NCBI GenBank assembly: GCA_037349105.1
Contig: JAYJMM010000041.1
Location: 9,360,501-9,424,500, forward strand
Direction: 5' to 3'
Length of the DNA stretch: 64,000 bases
Source of the DNA: Limnomonas spitsbergensis
Taxonomy: Eukaryota > Chlorophyta > Chlorophyceae > Chlamydomonadales
Numbering within the stretch: the stretch's first letter is position 1; each line of letters begins with the position of its first letter. Below the pieces are notes generated by a model. That model saw only the letters and a program-made list of their open reading frames with translations. It was not told the origin of the DNA and did not search any database. Shown piece by piece: positions 31,001-43,000 of the stretch. The position numbers and the translations under genes were made by a program.

Positions 31001-34000
31001 GCTCTTTTTGTGCGCAGGTGGACGCAGTGGATCTTCACCCAGTTATTTGAAAAGGGCCTGGCCTACCAGGCCGAGGTAAGTGGTAGGCATTTCGGTTGCA
31101 GAGCGCTGGTGCTGCGGTCTGCCCAACAAATGTTTATGAAACGGCCGTGTCAAAACCATTGTTCAGTCCTTGTGGGCCCTGTGAGGCAGACAGGAGGAAC
31201 GGCAAACTAGGTATACATTATTGTTTGGGTGGGTCTATGAGGCAGGCAAGAGGCAAGGGCGGAGCGAACTGACACAAAAATAGACAGGTGTGTTTGGTAT
31301 TAAAAACACTTAAATGCTGGACGTCAAACATTTCGCCCCTTACTCTGCACACACACACACACCTCCTCGTCAGGTGCCTGTCAACTGGTGCCCGGAACTT
31401 GGTACTGTGTTGGCGAATGAGGAGGTGATTGACGGCAAGAGCGAGCGTGGGGACTACCCAGTGGTGCGCATGCCCATGAAGCAGTGGATGCTGAGAATCA
31501 CCGCTTATGCTGACAGGTTGGGAGGGAACGGGGGCAGGGGAAGGAGAGCTGGAGTGGGGTCAGGATGGGGAGCCAGTGAGGGTGCAGAGAACGGTGAAGG
31601 AGCAGGGAGGCAAACACGATCCTGTTTTTTACCTGCCCTTAATGTATTGGATGCAGAGGAATGGGATCACCATATATGCTGACAGGAGGGGAAGGAAGGG
31701 TAGGAGCAGGGCAAGGGCAGGCTGGCAGGGGGACGACCCTGTTGTGTGTATTTTCAATAATCAGTGGATGCTGGTCGTCACGGCCGATGCTGATGGGTTG
31801 GGATGTAAGGGTGTAGCAAGGCAGGCGTATTAGTTAAGCCAGACCCTGTTTGCCTCAACAGTCAGGAGATAATCGGGCCTTCATGCCCCTTGACCATCAA
31901 TAAATATGGCCATCAGACCCATCAGTATATGGTTTGATTGTCACCGTGCACTCTGCGCGATCAGGACAGGGTGTCTTTGGGAGAAGCTTCGGCAACACAG
32001 CTGATGTTGCCACTTACCAGGCAGACAGACAGGATCCTAAATGGCCTTGGCTGATGGTTTAGGGTAGGCTTGTCTCCACATGGTTGCCATGACCACTTCT
32101 TGTGTCCAATGGCAGGCCCCATTGATGGATCCCCCCCAGTGCTCCTTCAGAAATAAACAATGTGCTATGTTCCCAGGTGCCTTTTTACGTATAGTTTTGT
32201 TACCCTGTGCCTCCTCTCCCTGTCCTCCCTTATATTGCCACAGGCCCCTGGATGACCTGGACTGGGCGTTCGAACACTGGATGGCTGATAACTATGATCT
32301 CTCCTTTTCCTGGCTGAAGCGCTTGACCCCCCCTGTGCTGCTGCAGGCTGTTGGACGACCTGGATGACCTGGACTGGGCGGATAGCATTAAGGAGATGCA
32401 GCGCAACTGGATCGGCAGGTCGGAGGTGAGAGGGGGAGGCGGCTGGCCAATGGGCTGGCCCCTGCAATATTGGATCAGCGTGATACAGCTACAACTAACC
32501 TGTATGATGGCCTACTGACCTGTCCTCCTCCCCCCACCTGACCTGTCCTCCTCCCCCCACCTGCCCTGACCGGACCACTGCCCCCTCTTCCCCCTGGCTG
32601 CCCTGACTGGACTACAAGCAGGACCTGATCTGACCTGATCTGAACTCAAATAAACTGATTCAAATTGATCTGATCTGATCTGGTCTTAACTGAACTGACT
32701 AGTTCACGATCCCCTCTCTCAGGGTGCTGACGTCACATTTGGGATCCAACCAGGCGATGGCGCCAGCCTGTCCGCCAGCTCAGTGGCCGCGGGCCTGTCT
32801 GTGTTCACCACACGCCCCGACACGCTGTTTGGGGTGACGCACATGGTGGTGGCTCCGGAGCACCCGCTCCTGGACCAGCTGTGCTCAACAGCCCAGGTGA
32901 GGAGGTCACATTAATTCACACTTGAACCAAATTGGATCGCGCAAATACTTGTCCTTCACGATCCACTCGTGTTCACACTACGCCACAGTCCACACCTGAT
33001 CACCCTGATTCTCACCCATTATGTCTGTGGTGTCAACTACCATCCTGCAAGTTCGAAAACTAGAAAGCTGATGGCTGCAGCGATGTAGTGAGTCCCACTG
33101 GTAGCTTCCTGTGCTAAATGCTGACTTAAAGTGGCTGCCTAGCCGCCTCTCTGACTGGGGGAGGGGGCCACCAGACAGCAGCTGCTGCTGGCAACAGATC
33201 TGGGGGAAGACATGTTGCCAGCAACACCTGCTGTGCCAGCCTCAGCTGCCAGCATGGCCATAAAAGCTCGCCATTATAGAATCAGGCAGGAGGGCATTCG
33301 TCCATGGCCTCCTGCTTTGATGTGGGTGTGTGACCCATATGGAGATCCTGCTCGAGGAAGGTCAAATCTACTTTTTAGCGCATGATCTTGAACATCCATG
33401 TATCTCATTCTGGCAGCAGACTACACACACAGGTTGCTGCTGCCAAAGCAGTTGTTGAGTTATTGTTTTTGCAGAGCTGCTGTTACCCCTCCCGTTATAA
33501 CTGACGGGCAGCGGAGGTGATGCGGTATGCCACTGTTGTTTATGGTTGAAAAATGAATGCATCCAAGGTGCACCTGTTTGTTTCAATGTTGGGCAGATGT
33601 GCATCACAGAATCGGGCCCTGATCATAGTGTTGCTGCTTCCAAACATATTTCTCCAGCGCCTGATGTCGAACAACAACTCCATCTTGCTTTTCCTGTCAG
33701 GCTGCTGCTGTGAAACAGTATGCCAAGGCTGCTGCCTTCAAGTCTGACCTGGAGCGCACCGAGCTGCAGAAGGACAAGTCAGGGGTGTTCACGGGTAAGT
33801 GGGAGGGAGCGGGTAGATCAACAGTGTGAACAGGTATCGCAGGGGAGAGGGGTGGAGTGGGTAGATCAACAGTGTGAACAGGTATCGCAGGGGAGAGGGG
33901 TGGAGTGGGTAGATCAACAGTGTGAACAGGTATCGCAGGGGAGAGGGGTGGAGTGGGTAGATCAACAGTGTGAACAGGTATCGCAGGGGAGAGGGGTGGA

Positions 34001-37000
34001 GTGGGTAGATCAACAGTGTGAACAGGTCAGGAGTCATCGCAGGGGAGAGGGGTGGAGTGGGTAGATCAACAAGGAGGTCAGGTTGGGGGGCATCACGGGA
34101 TAGATGGATGGAACGGGAAGCAGGAGACTTTTGAATCCTTGTTTACTGAAGACTAGGATGCGGACTGAAACTGCTGGTCAAGCTTAGGTGTTGGACAAGT
34201 AGACGAAGAGAGGTAGGACGGCATGTTGAGGTATACATAATGGGATGATGCATGGCAGGTGCTGATGGTGGCAGCCCTGCCTGCTGGGGCCTCGACTTCG
34301 CAGACACTTTTCAGGAGGTGGTTTGGTTGCAGGCCTTTGAGAACGGCCAATCTCAGCTTGTTTGCTCTGGGGTCTGTCGGTAATTTTGGTCATGCTGTGA
34401 CAAAAGCACTGTTTGTGTCAGCGTGCAGGACTGCTGCTTTATCCATGCTCTCCACCACAACGCCCCATACACAGGTGCTCGGTAATCCTCTCCCCCGTGT
34501 GTGCACTGCCTTGATCAGCCCCCCCACCCACTTGCCTTCGCACGACCAGCCACACGTCACGCCCCACCCCACCCCACATTGCGACCCCCCCCCCTCCTCA
34601 GAATTGCGCCCCTCTACCCCCCCGCATCCCCCCCTCCTCTGCATCGCGCCCCCTTGCCGACCCGCCTCACATTCCCCCCGCCTGCATGCTCTGTCATGAC
34701 CTCCCCTCCCTCCTGTATGCAGGGAGCCATTGCATCAACCCGGCCACAGGCGAGACCATCCCCATCTGGGTTGCGGATTACGTCCTGGGAGGGTACGGCT
34801 CCGGAGCCATCATGGCAGTGCCCGGACATGACACGCGGGACTATGAATTCGCCAACCGCTTTGGAATCGAGATCAAGCAGGTAAGGGCTATGCTATTGCC
34901 GTGCTGGACGTCTCACGTGCACCTGGACCCCAACCCCTGGGCCCCAAATGCATCATGGCAGTGCCGGGACACGACACATGAGTTTTTTGAGTTTGCCGAT
35001 CGCTCTGGAAACAAGATCAACAAGGTGGGGCGCGTTGATGGGAATAGAGGTGGAGCAGGTGAGTGCCATCCACCCCTTCGGTGACCCCTGCACCGATGAC
35101 ACTGGAGACCAAAGTTGAACCCTTTGGAATCGATGTACAGCAGGTGAGGGTTGCATCTGCTGTAGTTGTTCATCCTTGCTTGTCCCTCGTCTCAGAAACA
35201 GTACCCAGATTGTGCAGCCAGTGTCAGCATTTGAGTCTCAGAATGCGCCATCCTTCATATCATGCTATGAATGTATTGATCCTTGCCTCCCTCCTCCCTC
35301 CGGGGTCTCTGATTGTCCAGGTTGTGCAGCCAGCCGCAGCTGAACCCTTGACCCTCCCCACCCTTAACCATGTCCAGGTTGTGCAGCCAGCAGCGGCTGA
35401 ACCCTGAATCCTGCCCCCTTCACCATGTCCAGGTTATGCTGCCAGCCTCAGCTGAACCCTTGACCCTCAACCCTATCCAGGTTGAGCAGCCAGCAGCAGC
35501 TGAACCCTGAATCCTACCCCCTTCACCATGTCCAGGTTGTGCAGCCAGCAACTGGCAGCGGCTCTGCAGTCCAGCTTCCCCTCACCGACCTCGGGGTCGT
35601 GGTCAACTCCATGAGTAGCAGCAGTGGGCTGGACATCAATGGCATGACATCCATAGAGGCCAAGGATAAGGTGGGGTCAAGCAAGAAGGGGGGGAGAGGG
35701 GAAACTCAAGCAGCTGCAGCAGGGGCTAGGAATCAAGGCATGATGCCAGCAGGGGCTGGGGATCAGGTGGAGTGAAGTGTGGAGAGGGAAAGGGGGGGGA
35801 GCGAACCCCAGCAGCTGCAGTGCGGGATGAACATCAACTGCATGCTGCGAGCAGAGGCTGGGTATCAGGTGGATCCAGTCAAGCGCATAAGTGCACACGG
35901 TCGACGCGGTCAACCCGGGGTTTAACCCTAGGGCCTAGACATTGGCGGTGGTTGTAGGGATTATATCTGTAATTCTCTCGGAGCGCGTTTTATCTGCGCC
36001 CATATCCCTGATCCTTCTGTTATTTGCCCGTTGACTGCTTATTTTTTCGTGTTACCTGCCCTGTAGCTGCCTAGTAGCTGCCTGGTAGCTGCCTGGTAAC
36101 AGCCACCTTGCCCATTCTTGACCTGGCTGGACTCGAATGGCATTGGGTGCAAGCCGATGACTCGCTAGCTGGGCAATGGGCTGTGCATATCACGCAAACC
36201 CTAAAAGAATGTCAAGGCCTTCGCCTCCAGGTGATGACCTGTCTGGAGGCATAGGGCATCAGGTGCAAGCAGGCTATTTGAAAGCTGGGTGATTGGCTGT
36301 TTGAAACATTATACCCTGACAGAATCTCATTCCCTTCCTCTTCAGGTGATGACCTGGCTGGCGGCAAAGGGTATTGGGTGCAAGCGCACCAACTATAAGC
36401 TGCGCGACTGGCTGTTTGCTCGCCAGCGCTACTGGGGCGAGCCTTTCCCGCTGGTCTACCCAATCACGGACGAAGCCACGGGTACGAGAGCAGGACTCCT
36501 CATCGGGGGGCGAGGGACATTCTGTTGTGGTCGTGAAATGAAAACCCCAGGCTGTCTAGCACCCTCTTCTCATTGAGTTAGTTGAGAGTTCTCGCGTATG
36601 ATGCGCCCTACCCTCTGCTCTCTCAAGGCGCTATAGATCAGTCAGACAAGCCGTGACCTTTCAATCAGCCAGCTAAGCCGCAACCTTTCAGTCAGTCAGA
36701 TAAGCCACGACCTTTCAAGGTACTCTTGCGCGCTTACTGGGCGATCTCCAGGGCACCCTGAGAGGACACTGCTCGGCTTTTGGTCCTTCTGAACTCTTCT
36801 CACTTGCGTTGAGATGCTCTGCTACCTAGGAACAAACTCGAATGCCTGTCCCCCTGCTGCACCCCCTGCACCCCCTGCCCCCCGTTTCCACCGCCATTGA
36901 TGTCATTCATTTGTGTCACCCAAAGCGCCTGAGAACACGGCAGCAGCTGCTATCCTCTGAGTCTAGTCGCCTCTATGTGACCCTGTGGCACTCCCTTCAT

Positions 37001-40000
37001 GTCTGCTCCATACCTGTCCACACCTGTACTGTAGATACCCCAGTTTATCCGGTTGCACTCCCCACATCTCCAAACCTGTCCACACCTATGATACAGGTGC
37101 CCTGGGTGAACCTGTGGCACTCCCTGAGTCCCATCTGCCCCTCCTGCTGCCGGAGCTGGATGACTTCAAACCCAAGGGGACACCGGAAAGCCCCCTGGCC
37201 TCAGTGGAGAGCTGGGTCAACACCACCCACCCCATTACAGGGGGGCCTGCCAGGAGGTGTGGAGAGGAGGGTGGGGAGGTGGTTAGGGTTTAGGTGGAGA
37301 GGTGGAGAGCTGGGTCAACACCACCCACCCCGTAAGATGGGGGCCTGCCAGGAGGTGTGGAGGGGTGGCTCCTCCTAGCACACTGTTAGGGTTTAATTGG
37401 CGTGGTAGAGAGCTGGGTTAATATCACCAAACATGTAACCCGAGGGGCAGGTAGGAGATACGGAAGGGAGGTGGTGGATGTAGTTAAGGGTGAAGTCCCT
37501 TATACACTAAATACTGGGGGGGGCTAAAATGTGAGGAGTGGGGGGATGCAGGGAAAGATGAAACTGTTGCAACCTCCAGTTTGTTGATGAAGGGCCTGTT
37601 AGAGGGAGGAGGGGGGGAGGGGAGGCAGGAGATAGAGGAAAGGGTTCTGACCCCGTCCCTCAACGGGAGGGGCTTGATTGTGGGGAGAAAAAACATGGGA
37701 AGTTATGTTACGTTCGTCATGGCTGAACGTGCATACCTACCCTCCTCCAAAAGCATTGTAGTGCCTGCAACAAAGAAACAGATACCGGTAGTGCAGTACA
37801 AGTGATGAAATTGGGTAGATAGCGTTTTTTGCTGTGACTGGATGGCCAGGGATGTTCATATGATTGCCCGGGGTTATATGTACCATAATGGCTGCAGAAG
37901 GGCCTCTTTAATACACCTCCCAGGTTTCAAACAGGCTGCACCCTCGTTTCCGACAGCAGCCCTTCATAAATATCAACATATGTCGCCCTGTCGCTGTTCG
38001 GCGCACAAAGGGAGGCGGTATTCTCAGCTCTTTACTACTTGTAATTTCCTGCCCCTTCCCTTCCCACCCACCCCATCCATTGCCCACTTCTGCCAGGGGG
38101 ACCTCCACCATGCTCCAGTGGGCTGGCTCCTGTTAACTCCACCACCCTTTTCCCTCCACTACCCATTCCCCATGTGCCCAGTGTTGACTGCCCCGCATCT
38201 CCCCAAGGTGACAAAATGCACACTGAATGAACACCCCCCCAGGGGGACCTCCACCATGCTCCAGTGGGCTGGTTCCTGTTATCTCTACCACCCATTCCCT
38301 ATGAGCCCAGTGTTGACCGCCCCGCACCCCCCCAAGGTTTTATACCGCACACTGAAAACACACGCCCCCCCTCTGCAGTGGGCTGGGTCCTGCTGATCCC
38401 CCACCCATACCCCATACTCCATGCCCTGTCTCCACCGATTCCCTAAACCCTGATTTTCTCATCCCTCCCCCCCCTCCTGCAGGGAGACCTCCACCATGCC
38501 ACAGTGGGCCGGCTCCTGCTGGGTCCTGCTGATCCCCCACCCATACCCCATACCCCATGCCCTGTCCCCACCAATTCCCCTAACCCTGATTTTCTCCCCC
38601 CCCCCCTCCTGCAGGGAGACCTCCACCATGCCTCAGTGGGCCGGCTCCTGCTGGTACTACTTGCGTTTCATTGACCCCACAAACAGCGGCCGCATGATCG
38701 ACCCTGAGAAGGAGAAGTACTGGATGCCTGTGGACCTTTATGTGGGGGGCGCAGAGCATGCAGTGCTGCATCTGCTGTATGCACGCTTCTGGCACAAGGT
38801 GAGGAAGGACGGAAGGTATGAAAGGTGTGCGCTAGTATGTGGGGGGTATTCAGCATGAAATGCTGCACTTGCTATATGCGCACTTCTGGCACAAGGTGGG
38901 GAAGTGTGAAATGTATGAAAGGTGTGCGTCAATATGTGGGGGTGTTCAGCATGCAGTGCTGCACCTGCTGTCTATGCGCATCTGGCACAAGGTAGGGAAG
39001 TGTGGAAGGTACGGATAAGGACGTGGGGGTATTCAGCATGAAATGCTGCACTTGCTATATGCGCACTTCTGGCACAAGGTGGGGAAGTGTGGAAGGTATG
39101 GAAGGTATGAGAGGAGTGTGCAACGCAAACCCCTGAAACCAGCAGACCATGCATTGTTGTTGTCCTGTTTTTTGTGTGTGTCTTGGGAGCACCCAGAGGA
39201 GCCTGGGACCTGAATGGAAAAGAGGCATGCACACAGGGTTGTACGATTAAGATGAATCGCTCACCATCCACCGACAATACACCAATGTGGGCCCCTAACC
39301 AGCTCAACGTCGGTATCCAGTTAGACCCAAATTGAGAAATAAATTGAGACCTAAATTGAGTGCTTGGGGCGAGTCCGTCTGCCCCCCCCCCCTATGACGC
39401 AGGCTTGCACACCAGACCACTCACCTGTCACCACATGACCACTCACTGCATCCCTACCCTGTTCCAGGTATTGTACGACCTGGGAGTAGTCAGCACTAAA
39501 GAGCCCTTTGGAAAGCTGGTGAGTCATGAAGAATATTGTGCAAAGGACTACGCTTTAAAGGGTCCAGTGTTCAAGCCAGAAGCTCAACAGGTTTTGTAGG
39601 TTCCAACGCAGCTGCAGCCGCAGCTCAGATTGCTGTACCTCCGGTTGCCGTATCTCAGATTTGTATTTCATCCTGGGGGCAAAATGGCAAACGGTATGTC
39701 CTGCCTGTGTCGCTTCACCTATCTGCTCTTCCCGACCTCATTATTTAAGCCGCACACAGCCAGCCCACCATAATCCCCACTGACGCTCCCCGCTCTCCCG
39801 CCCTGCCCCGCTTGTACCTGTGTTACCTCTCCTTGCTCCCCCACCCTGCCCGACCTCTCCCGCCTGTCCCTGCTCCCCTCTTCCCGCTGCTTCTCTGACC
39901 TGCCCCTCTTGTACCTGTGTTGCTCCCCGCACCTCCCCACCCTCCCCAGCTTGCTTTCTAGCTCCCCGCTCCACAGTCCCTGTCCAACCTTTCCTGCCTT

Positions 40001-43000
40001 CCGCCCCTCTCCACTTTCCCTCCCCCTTCCTGCCTACCCTGCTGCCCCGCCTGCCTCCCTGCTGCCTGCTCCACGCCTGCCTCCCTGCTGCTGCCTCCCT
40101 GCATACCCCCCCCGACTTCCTCCTTGCCTCCCCATTCCCTCCCTGACCTTCCTCCTTGCCTCCCCATTCCCTCCCCGATCTTCCTCCTTACCTCCCTCCT
40201 CCCCACCTGCTTGCAGGTGAGCCAGGGGATGATCCTGGGCGGGGTTGAGTTCACCACGTGGCGCGACGAAGAGGGCAAGGCGGTGGCGGAGGATGCGCCC
40301 GGTGCACTGCCCTGCCAGCTGACTGAAGAGGTGAGGGCTGCAGGGGGGGGGGGGGAGGAAAGAGGGGGGGGGGAAGGGGGGGAGGGGAAGGGAGGGGAAG
40401 GGAAGGGAAGGGAAGGGGGAAGGGAAGGGGGAAGGGAAGGGGGAAGGGAAGGGGGAAGGGAAGGGGGAAGGGAAGGGGGAGGGGAAGGGGGAAGGGAAGG
40501 GGGAGGGGAAGGGGGAGGGGAAGGGGGAGGGGAAGGGGGAGGGGAAGGGGAAGGGGAAGGGGAGGGGAAGGGGAGGGGAAGGGGAGGGGAAGGGAAGGGA
40601 AGGGAAGGGAAGGGGAGGGGAAGGGGAGGGGAAGGGGAGGGGAGGGGAAGGGGAAGGGGAGGGGAAGGGGAGGGGAAGGGGAGGGGAAGGGGAGGGGAAG
40701 GGGAGGGGAAGGGGAGGGGAAGGGGAGGGGAAGGGGAAGGGAAGGGGAAGGGAAGGGGAAGGGAAGGGAAGGGAGCAGGGAAAGGGGAGGGAAAGGGGAG
40801 GGAAAGGGGAGGGAAGAGGTGGAAAGGGGGGGAAGGAGAGAGGGAGGGGGGGGGTAAGGGGAGGGAAAAGGGGATGGGGAGGGGGGAGAGATCTGAGCAG
40901 ATTGCATCATACTTGCGGTCTATGCAGAGCATGAGAAGTTCTCATACCGGTAATCAAATAAATAATGTGAAAGCCTGTTACCAAATCGGCCACATGTTAC
41001 CAAATCGGCCACATGTTACCAAATCGGCCACATGTTACCAAATCGGCCACATGTTACCAAATCGGCCACACTCACACACTGCTCATCGACTCCGCTCACC
41101 GCCCGCGGTGTGCAGGAAGTGGACAAAAAGGGCGACGGCTATGTGCTCCGGTCGGACCCCTCTATTCGCGTTTCCGCTCGCGCTCACAAGATGAGTAAGA
41201 GCAGAGGCAACGTGGTCAACCCGGATGATGTGGTCTTCCAATTTGGGGCGGATTCGTTGCGGCTGTACGAGATGTTCATGGGGCCCCTCCGGGACACAAA
41301 GGTAGGCAGTACAATGTACATGCGTACTGCAGGGGAGCAGTGTGTGGCACTTTGGCGTTGCAGAGGTGAAGATATTATGTACCGCCCAAGTGCCACCGTA
41401 TGTAGGGAATACCAAGGAAGTGTCTGGTCAGCCAACGCTGGGCCACGGGGGACCAAATCTGGTAGGGTGGCTCATGCATGGCTTGCAGCACCAGGCCTCC
41501 TCGGTCGCAGGCCGAGATGTAGCTGACATGTAGCTGAAGCACCCTCAAGTTAACAGCGTGCCACAGCACTGGGCTACCGATACCATGGGCTGGGGGGCTA
41601 TGAGTGAGTTTGAGGGAGTACTCAGAAGGACTTACTTTCTCTGAATGGATCCTCTAGATCTGGATGGATTAGACATGGATCATCTAGATCTGGATATATC
41701 AGATACCATGGGCTGGGGGGGCTATGAGTGAGTTTGAGGGATTACTCAGAAGGACTTACTTTCTCTGAATGGATCCTCTAGATCTGGATGGATTAGACAT
41801 GGATCATCTAGATCTGGATATATCAGATATGGATCATCTAGATCTGGATGGATCGGATATGGATAAATCAAAGCTGTGCTGCTGTCCGCCAGGTGTGGAA
41901 CACACGAGGTGTGGAGGGGGTCCACCGCTTCCTGGCAAGAGCGTACCGCGTGTTTGAGCCAGGCATGTCGGATGATGTGCCTTCCAAGGACCAGATGCGG
42001 CTTCTGCACGCAACCATCAAGAAGGTGGGAGGCTGGAGTGTTGTACCGGTTATGTGATTCTTTTAACTGGGCCTGATGGATGATGTGCCTACCAAGGACC
42101 AGATGCAGCTTCTGCACGCAACCATCAAGAAGGTGGGAGGCTGGAGTGTTGTACCGGTCATGCTATCACTTATTCACTTGAACTGGGCGTGACGGACGAT
42201 GCCCCGACTAAATACCAGATGCGGCTTTTGCACACAACCATCAAAAAGGCGGGGGGTACACCGGTGTGTGTGGCACCGGTTGGGTTATTCATTGAACTGG
42301 GTATGATGTATGATGTGTGATGTGCCTACCAAGGACCAGATGCGGCTTCTGCACGCCACCATTAGGTGGGAGGATGGTGTGTGTGGCACCGGTTACGTCG
42401 CGTTACGTTATCTTTTGGACTGGGCATGATGGATGATGTGCTGACCAATGACCAAATGGGGCTGCTGCTCGCAATGACTACAAACGTAGGATGGTGGCGG
42501 GAGGGGAGTGAGGAATACTCTGTGTTTCCATCTTGGCACAGTAATGCAAGCTTCATAATTCCAATTAGTAATATCCACCTGGATATTGACCTCTCATCGC
42601 CCAACAGGCTAAAACAGGCTCTCTGAATTCTACCCTCTCCCCCACTCACACACAATATTGTCCTTCACTTTCCCGACTTGTTTGTTTGTTTGTTTATTTA
42701 TTCATTTAATTGTGTGCTGTTTATGTCTTTTTGTTGTTTTGTTCAGGTGACCACGGAGGTGGATGAGATGCGCTTCAACACGGGCATCTCGTCCATGATG
42801 GAGTTTATCAACGGAGTGACTAAGGTGGGGGCAACAGCAACAGGGGCATATATCTCAAAAGTGACGAAGGTGGGGGCAACAGCAACAGAGGCATATATCT
42901 CAAAAGTGACGAAGGTGGGGGCAACAGCAACAGGGGCATATATCTCAAAAGTGACGAAGGTGGGGGCAGCAGCAAAGTGGGCATATATAAAAGGTGATAA

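Noticed and set aside
39958..40932. Pro/Ser/Phe-rich minus-strand and Gly/Glu-rich plus-strand frames
   Set aside because: They are artefacts of the pure purine tract in LeuRS intron 15.
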